Assembly: GCA_003427395.1 (NCBI GenBank)
Contig: BFEA01000007.1
Coordinates: forward strand, 5,914,843-5,944,842
Direction of reading: 5' to 3'
From: Chara braunii
Taxonomy: Eukaryota; Streptophyta; Charophyceae; Charales; Characeae
Length of the DNA: 30,000 nt
The first letter of the stretch is position 1, and each line of letters opens with the position of its first letter. Shown in pieces: positions 20,703 through 29,032 of this stretch. The translations under genes were made by a program, and so were the position numbers. The notes beneath the pieces were generated by a model. That model had not been told where the DNA came from. It did not search any database and saw only the letters and a list, made by a program, of their open reading frames with translations.

Positions 20703-21855
20703 GACATAAGAGCTGTGAGATCGACCTCGCAGTAAGCTTGGGTACGATCTCATAGTGCCGTCGGTATTATTATTGATGAACATTCTCTCTCTTTAGTATA
20801 GTTTGTTTTTCTTTTCTTTCTATTACATCGACTCTATGGTACGTGGTTCCACTCAGTATTGTCGACGAGTGTTGTGGAAGACCAATTTTTTTAGTGTGAT
20901 TTTCACGCTGGTACATGCTCGCATTGTGACTGTTGAGGATATGTTCGTAGGTATGTGGTGTGGATGCCAGAACGGACATATCCGACTGGCTCTGGGGTGT
21001 TGGTGCTTCGCTTTGCAATCGCCATCGACCTGCGCTAATGCGGAGTGGGCGAAGCAGGGAAGCTTAACATCCGCCAACCTACTGCGACGTGACGTTGCTT
21101 CAGTCTTATGCTAGGGCAGAGGTGACGGTGCTACGCTAACCAGGTAATGTTCCGCGTCAGTCATGGGATTCCGGGTGTTCGGTACTTAGCGAATTGATGA
21201 CGTCAGGTACGCGTGTGCACGCCTGTCGGGCCGACATAGACGAAGTACTGCGTCAACTGTTCGACAGGTGTTTTGGCTTATGTCTCGGACGCATATTCGA
21301 TGGGTGCTTCGACTCGTGTTCGACGGTTGTTAGACGCGGGGACACGTGTTTAGACGGGGGGTCGACGGGGTGTTGCGTCAGCAATCGGCTAAGACGGGAA
21401 GGGAATGGTTAGGATGTCGTTGGATTTGGATTGCGAGACGTAAATTGGATGGACACTTAGATGGATTGTGTTGCGGAAAGGGGGTGCATATTGAGTTGCT
21501 AGAAGTTCCTTGTGGCAATCTGGGGATTCAGCGCATGTATGTGACGGCGTGCTGGGCTTATTCACACGAGGTGATAATCGAAGGACTGGGGATCCGCGAC
21601 AACTAGCGTTAGCGGATATAAGGTGATTCACACGTGGCACGAGTCGAAGGACCGGGGATCCATGACAACTAGCGATAGCGGACACAAGCACGGACTACCA
21701 ACATGCTTACGACACATGGTTTGCAAGGATGTTCTAGACAAACCCGCGATTGACACGTATATGGGATCGGAGTTGATAAATTGTGGAGAATCGTGCGTTC
21801 GAGCATTGTAACCGGAAAATAGTAGCGGAATCTGCCGTGATGTGGGAGATACTGG
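20703..21855 (+). other. PLE-B 5' leader, no protein recognised
   Basis: No conserved reading in any frame. It holds GC-rich stretches with repeated GACGG/GTTCGAC words (21230-21370) and the 66-bp repeat at 21560-21690. It probably carries the element's promoter, but no motif can be named. Confidence 0.5.
21560..21690. repeat. 66-bp tandem duplication
   Basis: Units at about 21561 and 21627 share TTCACACG, TCGAAGGAC-GGGGATCC, GACAACTAGCG-TAGCGGA and end in A-AAG. They lie in the PLE-B 5' leader. Confidence 0.85.
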
Positions 21856-22246
21856 ATGGAGAACGCTCTTCCTCCGCCCCCACTTGGCGTGATACCAGGA
21901 GCTGCATATCAAGCGTCAGCCGCTCCATTCCAAGCTCCGAACGGTTTCTACCAGCAACCATATCCAGCCGCACTCCCGTTCGGTTTCCCTCCTGCCCAGC
22001 ACGCATACGGTACGGCACCGCCTCCACAATAGTGGAACGGACAAGCGGGAGTTCCTGTAGGGAATCCGGGGCAGTTCAATCAAGGATATGAGCGAGGAAA
22101 TGCTGGTAACTACCAGCAACGCACTCTTTTCACAAAAGAGCAAGCCGACTTTCTGGATAAGTTGAAATTAAAGGAGGCAGTACAGGAAGCAAGGAAGAAG
22201 GATCTAGACGAAATAACAAGGCTGAGGAAGATACAACGAGAAGGTG

Positions 22247-22290
<44 letters not shown>

Positions 22291-22906
22291 GAGTGCACGG
22301 GATAAGGGAAAGGCGAAGGCGACCAAGGGTGGGAAAGAGGATAGCATGAAAAAGTGGGTAGCCGAGAATTTCGGTAACTCCCTACGGATCTTGACTGAGA
22401 AGCTAGATGATGTGGAAAAGAAATCTAAGCTAAAGGAAGGGGAACTGGAAGAATTGAAATTACTAAGGATGGAGAAGGCACTGAGAGAGCTGAGGGAGAG
22501 CTCTAGTAGTGAAAAACGGAAAAGGGAGAGGGCTTCACTGATTCGCCCTCGGGCAAGCAAGACAAGATCAAGGTCTAATCACCTGAAGAGAGGCAATAGA
22601 GGAAGGAAGCCAGTGGAAGTCACATCCGACGACAGCGCGAAAGAAAGGGATGTAGTAGTGCAGAACCTCGAAGGGAAATTGGAAGATTCGGCGGGCAACT
22701 TGAAGGAGGTGGCACAACTGAAGGACCTACTCCTAGAAATCCTGGCGACGAAAGGAAGGGATGCCAGCAGCAGTAACGGTGGTACTAAGCAAACAGAAGA
22801 CAAGATGAGCAGGCATCCGAATGTTCCCTTAGAAGAGAAGATTGAGGCAGAGGAAGAGGAAGAAGGCGAAGCTGATGATGGGAAAAACGGAAGGAAGGAT
22901 GAATGA
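21856..22906 (+). pseudogene. PLE-B N-terminal region: Pro/Gln-rich, poly-Lys, coiled-coil-like
   Basis: 21856-22240 encodes a Pro/Ala/Tyr/Gln-rich stretch (QQPYPAALPFGFPPAQHAYG) with a TAG at 22030, then a Lys/Glu helix (FTKEQADFLDKLKLKEAVQE). The A41 run encodes poly-Lys and changes the frame. 22288-22903 then continues with SSARDKGKAKATKGG, Leu/Glu/Lys heptad-like helices (about 22340-22500) and a basic segment. It is likely the nucleic-acid-binding and oligomerising part of the element protein. It differs in sequence from the Arg/Ser-rich start of PLE-A but has the same place and basic character. Confidence 0.6.
22247..22287 (+). repeat. A41 homopolymer inside the PLE-B coding region
   Basis: Forty-one consecutive A's encode poly-Lys. 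The frame upstream (21856 frame) and the frame downstream differ by one base, so the run carries a net frame change or its length is wrongly assembled. Confidence 0.9.
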
Positions 22907-23194
22907 ACACTTGGGCTATACTTTAAGGATAGAGTCATCTACTATGATGCTATGCACTACACCGAAGTGCAGTAACTATGCAGAAAGCGGGGGGTGACCT
23001 ACAAGAGGAAGGAAGGAGGAGAGTGGGAACTCGCGCACCTGGATTTTGAAGTATTAGGGAAGATGGAGGCGACCGAAGACAAGAAGGAGGCGGAGCCCAA
23101 AAAAGTTGAAGAAGAAACGCGAGCATCAGACAACAACTCCAACTCTGATTCGGAAAGGAACTCTGATGATGAAGATGACATTCCAGGAAACTAG
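22907..23194 (+). pseudogene. PLE-B SAP-like segment and acidic linker
   Basis: Same frame as the preceding segment, between TGA 22904 and the TAG ending at 23194. It reads TLGLYFKDRVIYYDAMHY, then VQ, a stop at 22973, and LCRKRGVTYKRKEGGEW. The last part matches the SAP-like LCKTHEIRYKDK of PLE-A. A Glu/Asp/Asn/Ser-rich acidic linker follows (SDNNSNSDSERNSDDEDD), comparable to the SDDD-containing linker of PLE-A. Confidence 0.6.
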
Positions 23195-24378
23195 CTGGGA
23201 TCAACAAGAGATCAATTCTGAGACTGTATAAGAGACTGACGAAGTTGCGTGACTCACATGGCTCGCTGTTGGATGTGGCAATCGATCGCATGCAGAAGCT
23301 ACTAGTATTAGCACTGTGCCTGAGGGGTGACATCAAATGGGGAAAAGCGTTTGTCCACTATTGGTTGGGAATGAAACCTTGCGAGAGGAATCGGATTTTT
23401 GAAGCCGATTTATGCGTATACTTGCTGATATCACCGTTTTTCAAACTAACATACGTTGGAAAAACGGAAAGGACACTTGAAACTAGATGGAAGGAACATA
23501 TGTATGCAGTAAAGACCACACCTAAGCAAAAATTGTACAGATGGCTGCAAAAGGTCGGTCTAGCTAACTACGTTGCTCTTCCTGTGTGGTTTGGGAGTAA
23601 ACATGCTCTATCAAAAGTGAAATCTTTCATCATCGGTGCTAATAACCCTGGTTTGAATGCGAAGAAAGGGAATAAGCCTACAAGAAGGAAACCCAGAAAG
23701 CATGAAAGAGGGAAAGGGGTACAGTGTGGTCTGAAGGATGTCATTATGTTTGATTGTGAAACCCAGGGAATAGACGGAGAGCCGAGTCTTCTGAAGATTC
23801 TCAAGAAAGCAACCAATGCAAAAAATTTAACTATTGTTAATAACAAAGGAACACATTGGTTGAAAGCATGGGGTTTAGTAAAACTGTTTTTTGGGTTCAA
23901 TATTGTCGAAATAATTGGAAGGAAATTTCTGCTAAAAGACGCGAAGCCATTTATCCAACAAGGTGGGGCATGGAAGATTGTAAATTTAAAGAAAACAAAG
24001 AACCGCGCCGAAATGGCGAAAGCTGAAGTAATTAACCTTCTGAGAGCCCCTTGGAAAAGGAAATCTTTGTATACTAAAAATTTAGACGAACTTATTGACC
24101 TGGATGCCGACATCAAACTACTAAACACAGTAAGGGGAAGGCAAATTGTCAGAGGAGTTGTCACTAGAGTGACTAAGAATCGTTTTGGTATAAACCCTAG
24201 ACATAGGATCACTATGAAATTACCGTTTTGTGAAACAATTAGCAAAGGGAAGGTGCACAGTAATTTGAAGAAATGGCTGCAGGAAAAGATTGTGCCGACT
24301 AGCTTCATTAACTTATTGGTTAGTAGGATGAGAACAGTCTGGCATAAAACGGAAGTCTGTCGGAGATATCCTACATAA
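23179..24378 (+). pseudogene. PLE-B pre-nuclease block, GIY-YIG endonuclease and APWKRK block
   Basis: Open from 23179 to the TAA at 24376; there is no ATG at the start of the open stretch, as expected for an internal part of a polyprotein. Counting from the alternative start at 23245: pre-nuclease block residues 15-60; CVYLLIS (57-63) as the 'GIY' strand; TYVGKT (69-74) as 'YIG'; TRWKEH (80-85) with catalytic Arg81 and a His; NNPGLN (133-138). The usual catalytic Glu aligns with Lys126, while PLE-A has Glu there (MENALIKRLNP), so this copy looks catalytically dead. INLLRAPWKRKSLY follows near 24030-24070. It would nick target DNA for insertion. Confidence 0.85.
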
Positions 24379-26068
24379 CCACCAGCGCTTTGCAAGAGGA
24401 AGTGGATGGTCCTGCACTTGCAAAGCCTTTGACACGCCACGCTGAGACGGGCACGTCCAAGTTAGACTTGAAGAAGTCGAGGGGATTAGAGATTTTGTGT
24501 GCAATGCAAAAAATGTTTCATTTCCTGGAAGACAACTCACCGGGAAAGAAGTGAATGTGGCTTGTAACTTGGCTTTGAAACCTCTGAAGGAGATGCGATG
24601 TATGAATGAGAATGAAACCTTTCAGATAAATTGGAAAGACTATGGCACAAGGATGAAGAATGCGGGGGGATTTGACAAAGAATATGTCCTGGGATTGAAG
24701 CAAGCTTTCACTGGGCTTGTGCTTTCTCCACTTGACAGAAACCTGAGAGCAACGCTAGTGGAATGTCCTGTGCTTTACGAAAGAGCGATGAAAATGATAT
24801 ATAATGACCATGAGGGATACAAAAAGGTTGGCGGAATAGGGGTTGATATTCTGATAACAATGAAGAAGAGCTATCACCATAACAAATTGACGAGGATCGC
24901 CAAATGGGACCAGAAAGGAATGTTACAACAAGCCTATATCCTATCAAAGGACAAGGATCTGAGAAAGAGGAGATCAATCGTGCCCTCATTTCTCAGCCCC
25001 ATCAAAAGTGTTATGGGATATCTTTCGCAGAGTCTGAACTTTGTGATTAAAAGACTCAGGTTGAAACACTTTAACATTGACGGGGCGAGAAACTTGAAAA
25101 GAAAGATTGACAAGATCAATGAGCAAACTAACAATTTGAGCGGTGACAATTTGAGAATAGTTGCAAGAACGTACGACGTAAAGGAGATGTTCACTAAACT
25201 GCCTCAATGTGAGATTATCAAGGCAGTAAGATGGATTGTGCAGCATTTTCGAGACCAAGGACACTACATGATCCGACTGAAGACAAAAAGAAAGAAAGCC
25301 ACTTTTGAGAAATCACATGGCGAATCTGGTTGGAAATCCTTCATGATGTTTGATCTAATTGTCCTAACTGAATTCCAACTCAATAATACCTTCTTTTATT
25401 CAATGGTACAACTAATGCAACAGAAAGTTGGTATCCCGATGGGAGGGAGAGCAAGCCCAGCTTTGGCCAACATACTATGTATGTTTTCTGAACACCAGTT
25501 CATCACGTCTCTTGGATGTGACGCGAAGTACATTGATGGAGGAAAATTTATTGATGATTTGTTATTGATCGGCTGGTATGACACAAGGAAACACAAAGGG
25601 GAGGAAGATCTGGAGAACTTACTTGACATGATTGTTCAATGCTATCCTACAAGCTTCATACTTGAGAGAACAGACGACGGTAATGGGATACTGGAATATT
25701 TGAAAACACGAATGATTGTAACAGACAAACCAGCTTGGATCTACACATTGCACAAATTCAAAAATCTGAATATGATATGGACGGGGGAAACTGGGAGATT
25801 TAAAACGTTGAGGGACTTTGAGTCATATGCGCCCAAGGTACAAAAATTTGCAGTAGTGTACAACACCATCTGCCGAGTGATAGACAATGCAAATACTAAG
25901 GTTACGACCTGGTGGGGACTCTTGACTTTGAGAAAGGAGTTAAGGATTATTGGCTACCCAATGGAAGCCTTTGATGCAGGGGTCAAGAAGGCGGCAAGAA
26001 GAGAAGGTACCTTGTTTTGGGCCGAAATGGCCATGCACTTATTAAAGTGGGAGGAGGACGGGCGCTGA
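24359..26068 (+). CDS. PLE-B reverse transcriptase (C-terminal part of the polyprotein)
   Basis: The frame opens after a frameshift near 24350 with VGDILHNH and CTC, has a TGA at 24443, then DGHVQVRL, and is uninterrupted for about 540 codons to 26068. With residues counted from the GTG at 24497: SPLDRN at 77-82, with ECP at 89-91, standing where many PLEs have the DKTG-type motif. RT motif A RTYDVKEMF at 224-232, motif B VGIPMGGRASPALANIL at 311-327, motif C KFIDDLLLIG at 350-359, and a thumb-like KELRIIGYP toward the end. The RT core has its catalytic Asp residues. It would perform target-primed reverse transcription of element RNA. The 5' neighbour is the nuclease, and the 533-bp 3' repeat starts 21 bases after the stop. 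Confidence 0.88.
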
Positions 26069-26089
26069 GAGAATGGGAAGGGAGGGTGG

Positions 26090-26622
26090 GTGAACATGGC
26101 TATTAGCACGAGCACAGAGCCTACCACGGAAGACTTGGACGGGGAAAATCGGTACTTCCCAGAATACTTGCAACGACATCTAAGCCTTGAGAACCATGTA
26201 CTTGGGTTAATTTCGGGGTACCAGTAAAGACCCCCCCCTTTACTGGCCTCCTCTGGTACTTTCCAGGTTTTGATTTTCGTTTTTTTTTTCGCAGTTTTAA
26301 CGACGACAGTAATGCCCCACGCGATTGAGTACAACGATTTTTTTTTCTTCGATTTTATGAGCTGTAGCTGGATCTTTTCGTAGTGAGATTCGGCGTTGGT
26401 ACTTGGCCTGCGACGGCGCCACCTACGCGGGTGAATACGAACGAAAATCAAAGAGTTACTAGTCATGCTGAGTAGTATATAGGAATGAAATTTGGAGTTA
26501 CTCCTCTCGAGCTGACCAACACAAACAGAAGGTTCGAGTACCGGTATGTTTCCTGGTGTTGAAAGGTGTACTTTTTGCTATGAGAAGTAAAGTCCGAAGT
26601 CGCCTTTTATTTTCGTTGTAAT
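26090..26622 (+). repeat. right 533-bp direct repeat (PLE-B 3' region)
   Basis: This matches 20170-20702 at about 93 percent. Both copies contain the hairpin CCAGTAAAG-(C-rich loop)-CTTTACTGG and a T-rich stretch. It is followed by 14 A's, as expected for the 3' end of a retrotransposed copy. Confidence 0.9.
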
Positions 26623-26639
26623 AAAAAAAAAAAAAACAT

Positions 26640-26772
26640 CTCACAAGACCTAATGGACTGATATAATGCGATGTGGAAGGCGGACCTAACAGGGGAATTT
26701 ATAGGCCAATGCCTCATAGTGGTCCACAAGATGGTGACTAAGGTGATGACAGATCGGATAACCAAGGCTATG
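26640..26772 (+). pseudogene. LINE fragment before RT motif 2
   Basis: After the PLE-B A tract the frame reads SQDLMD, a stop, YNAMWKADLTGEF and then VVHKMVTKVMTDRITK. This resembles the segment of L1-type ORF2 just before the QTGF motif. It ends at the 12-base direct repeat that borders the next insertion, and it connects in sense to TKVMNNIIHPSQTGF after that insertion. Part of the L1 linker between 20169 and here is missing. Confidence 0.5.
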
Positions 26773-26917
26773 GGACATCTGCAGCCACGTCCGCGGGCAA
26801 TCTGGTCGCTGCGACCGAAAAAGTTAGCCGCGGCCATGGCTAGAAAATGTAGTTTGTGACCCGTTTTTTTTAATATTTTTTTGGGGGTAAAAAAATACGT
26901 GGAAAAAAGCAATATAT

Positions 26918-26950
26918 GGGGTTGTGGGGTTTGCAAAACCCTACAACCCC
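26918..26950. other. near-perfect hairpin
   Basis: GGGGTTGTGGGGTTT and AAACCCTACAACCCC pair over 15 positions with one mismatch around a 3-base loop. It lies within the 1.1-kb insertion. Confidence 0.8.
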
Positions 26951-27118
26951 GTAATTTGTTTTTTTGAGTTTGACTTCATTGACGAATTAAAAAAAAGTAA
27001 AAAACGGAAAATGGTTAAAAAATAAATAAATAAATAAAAAAAAAGCATGATTTTTTTTTTAATTTTTTTCATGACTGATATGGAGTTAGAGTCTTAAAAT
27101 TTTTGCACATGTAATTTT

Positions 27119-27370
27119 NTTTTTTNTTNTTCATNTTNTTNTTTTTNTTNTTTTNTNTTTTTTTTTTCCCTTATNTTTTTTTTCTTCGCGTTTTTTTCCC
27201 CCCCCCTTCTTCTTTNCTGTTTTTTTTTCTTCTTATTTTTTTTTTTTTNTTCTTCCTTGCTATTTTATTTTTTTTCTCTTCATCATCTTTTTCTTCTTCT
27301 TTTTCTTCTTCTTCTTCTTCTTCTTCTTCTTCTTCTTCTTCTTCTTCTCCTTTTTCTTCTTTTAATTCGA
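27119..27370. repeat. T-rich tract with N bases and (CTT)n array
   Basis: Poly-T with 14 or so ambiguous bases (27119-27248) leads into a CTT/TTC trinucleotide array (about 27290-27355). The ambiguous calls mark poor sequence quality, so lengths here are unreliable. Confidence 0.9.
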
Positions 27371-27378
27371 GCAATTCG

Positions 27379-27416
27379 GCAGCGGTGGTCAGAACATGGA
27401 AAGATACACTGCCGCA
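27379..27416 (+). repeat. partial copy of the ~55-bp dispersed repeat
   Basis: GGTCAGAACATGGAAAGATA followed by CACTGCCGCAC matches the 3' half of the dispersed repeat. A TG array follows at once, as at 8297. Confidence 0.55.
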
Positions 27417-27421
27417 CTCTT

Positions 27422-27424
27422 TTG

Positions 27425-27461
<37 letters not shown>

Positions 27462-27524
27462 ATGTATGTGTGTGTGTGTGTGTGTGTGCATGTGTGTGTG
27501 CATGTGTGTGTGTGTGTGTGGGGG

Positions 27525-27602
<78 letters not shown>
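27422..27602. repeat. (TG)n(GA)n compound microsatellite, 180 bp
   Basis: TG array with CATG interruptions (27422-27519), a short G run, then a GA array with one irregularity to 27602. Confidence 0.98.
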
Positions 27603-27607
<5 letters not shown>

Positions 27608-27877
27608 ATTTAAGAAACAAATTGTTATCTTTGTTGGGGGTTGTTATTATTATTATTTTCTCCACCTGAAAATGTCCTCCCCAATTTTTTTAATTTTTTT
27701 TTAATAGTTGATTGTGGCGGGGGACGCCATGCGCAGGCGATGCACGCGCCCCGATTTTGGGTGCGCGGCTTCGTCCGCACTTGGCGCGGCCATGAAAAAA
27801 GCCGGCCGCGCGGCCTCGGCCAGCCTCCTCGGCCGTGACCGAGACTGCGGGATCCGCGGGCGTGGGGGTCACTTAGG

Positions 27878-28588
27878 ACCAAGGTAATGAACAATATTAT
27901 ACACCCAAGTCAAACAGGATTCAGCAAGAGCAGAAACATCCAGGATAATATCCTATTAATCAATGAGGCGATCAAGCGAGCAGGATAGTATAAACGAAAC
28001 GCTGTAATCATCTTCATTGATTTTGAGAAAGCTTATGACCACGTGGACTGGACATTCTTGGAAAAATGTCTAGAAAACTTAACTTCGGACCCTGCTTCAG
28101 ACGATGGGTGCAAATCCTACATAAAAATGCAACAACTAGAGTCATTGACAACGACAACTTGGCACCGCCGATCAACCCTGCAAATATCCGTGATACACGG
28201 TGACATGTTAGCTCCATTTCTTTATGTTATAATCATGGAAGCGCTTGCAGCAAACCTGAGGACCCACAAAGACATCCAAAGAATACAACTATCCTCGATC
28301 CCAAAAAAAAACATCCCGATTTGCTCAATGTTCGCTGGCGACCTTACCTTGATGGTGGATGCAACTCGAGAGTCTATGGAGGAAGTCCAACACATGATGG
28401 ATCGTTTTTGTACCCTATCTGACATGAGAGTCAATTGGGGGAACAAGACCCTTGGATGGTGGATCTGCCATCAAGGTGTAAGACCACATGAACAACCGAC
28501 GGTTAGGTGGCTACCTCGAGAAGCCCCGATTAGAGAATTGAGAGTATCTTTGACAATCAATTGTAGACTATCAACCAACAATGAATGA
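27878..28588 (+). pseudogene. LINE reverse transcriptase core, L1-like
   Basis: Reading from 27878: TKVMNNIIHPSQTGFSKSRN is the typical L1 region before motif A. After a TAG at about 27987 come IIFIDFEKAYDHVDW (motif A, catalytic Asp kept, 28013-28039), SVIHGDMLAPFLY (motif B, weakened) and FAGDLTLM (motif C, 28331-28354). The usual A-D-D of motif C is A-G-D, so a catalytic Asp is lost. The protein would have copied LINE RNA into DNA at the target. It is dead and follows the 1.1-kb insertion directly. Confidence 0.88.
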
Positions 28589-29032
28589 ATATCCAAGCCC
28601 CCCCCAGAGAAGCTAACACTATGGAAAGACAAACATACCTCTCTGATCGGCAAGACCTTGGTGATTAACAATGTGCTGCTTGCCACTCTTTGGTATAGGT
28701 CAGCCATCTGGGGGTTGGACAAGGCTGCCCTACGCCCTCTCCAACGACAGATAGCACTGTTTCTATGGTGGGGCGACCACAAGAAACTGAATGTACTCAG
28801 AAGAGTTGCATGGCAGACAATAATCCAACCCAAAGCGAAAGGGGGATTGGACATAATTTACCCAACAACACAAGCCAAAGCACTGACCATACAATGGCTT
28901 AAATACCTGCTCTTTTGCCCACACATCCCATGGAAAGAGTTGGCCTTGGAGCAAATCTCTAGATTGGCCCTGGAGACACCGACCCATATCAAACCGCTTA
29001 CATGGGTTGAAACAGAGAATGACCAATCCTGA
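28589..29032 (+). pseudogene. LINE ORF2 C-terminal part (post-RT)
   Basis: The frame starting about 28640 reads KTLVINNVLLATLWYRSAIW, then LFLWWGDHKKLNVLRRVAW and IQPKAKGGLDII. This is the typical order after the RT in plant L1-like ORF2 proteins (VLLSKLWY, FLWGG, VAW, PKxxGGLG). It ends with a TGA at 29030-29032. The break before 28640 is a frameshift from the RT core. Confidence 0.85.

Larger units (their letters stand above)
21856..26068 (+). pseudogene. PLE-B: decayed single-polyprotein Penelope-like element
   Basis: Reading from ATG 21856 gives a Pro/Gln/Ala-rich N-terminus, a charged coiled-coil-like region, a SAP-like motif, a pre-nuclease block, GIY-YIG, an APWKRK block, a CxC...DGHV motif, an SPLDRN motif and RT, ending at TGA 26066-26068 (about 1,400 codons). 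Lesions: TAG 22030-22032, a frame change across the A41 run (22247-22287), TGA 22904-22906, TAA 22973-22975, a frame change near 23176-23194, a frame change near 24345-24359 and TGA 24443-24445. Because reading on both sides of each lesion matches PLE-A or stays in character, the ancestor was probably one ORF. The order EN-RT is the reverse of classical Penelope. Confidence 0.85.
20703..26636 (+). mobile_element. PLE-B: Penelope-like retroelement unit with N-terminal GIY-YIG
   Basis: Running from the end of the left direct repeat to the 3' A tract (26623-26636, 14 A) gives a unit of about 5.9 kb. It comprises a 5' leader (20703-21855, with a 66-bp tandem repeat), one broken polyprotein (21856-26068) and a 3' region (26069-26622) equal to the left direct repeat. 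It is inserted in the LINE: LINE linker sequence precedes it and LINE-like reading resumes after it. No target-site duplication could be recognised. The 5' boundary is inferred from the tandem layout. Confidence 0.75.
26773..27877. mobile_element. 1.1-kb insertion in the LINE flanked by an imperfect 12-bp direct repeat
   Basis: ACCAAGGCTATG (26761-26772) and ACCAAGGTAATG (27878-27889) border the segment (10 of 12 identical). Removing one copy and the segment rejoins LINE reading (MTDRITK to VMNNIIHPSQTGF). Near the ends, CCACGTCCGCGG (left) and the reverse complement of the right side, CCACGCCCGCGG, form short inverted repeats. A duplication of about 9-12 bp with subterminal inverted repeats would suit a Mutator-like non-autonomous element. 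The interior is T-rich, has N's, CTT, TG and GA arrays and a hairpin at 26918-26950. No transposase is visible. Confidence 0.5.

Noticed and set aside
23568-24440. 290-codon minus-strand ORF
   Set aside because: It lies opposite the PLE-B nuclease region, whose plus-strand reading has clear homology to PLE-A. The antisense ORF is a shadow.
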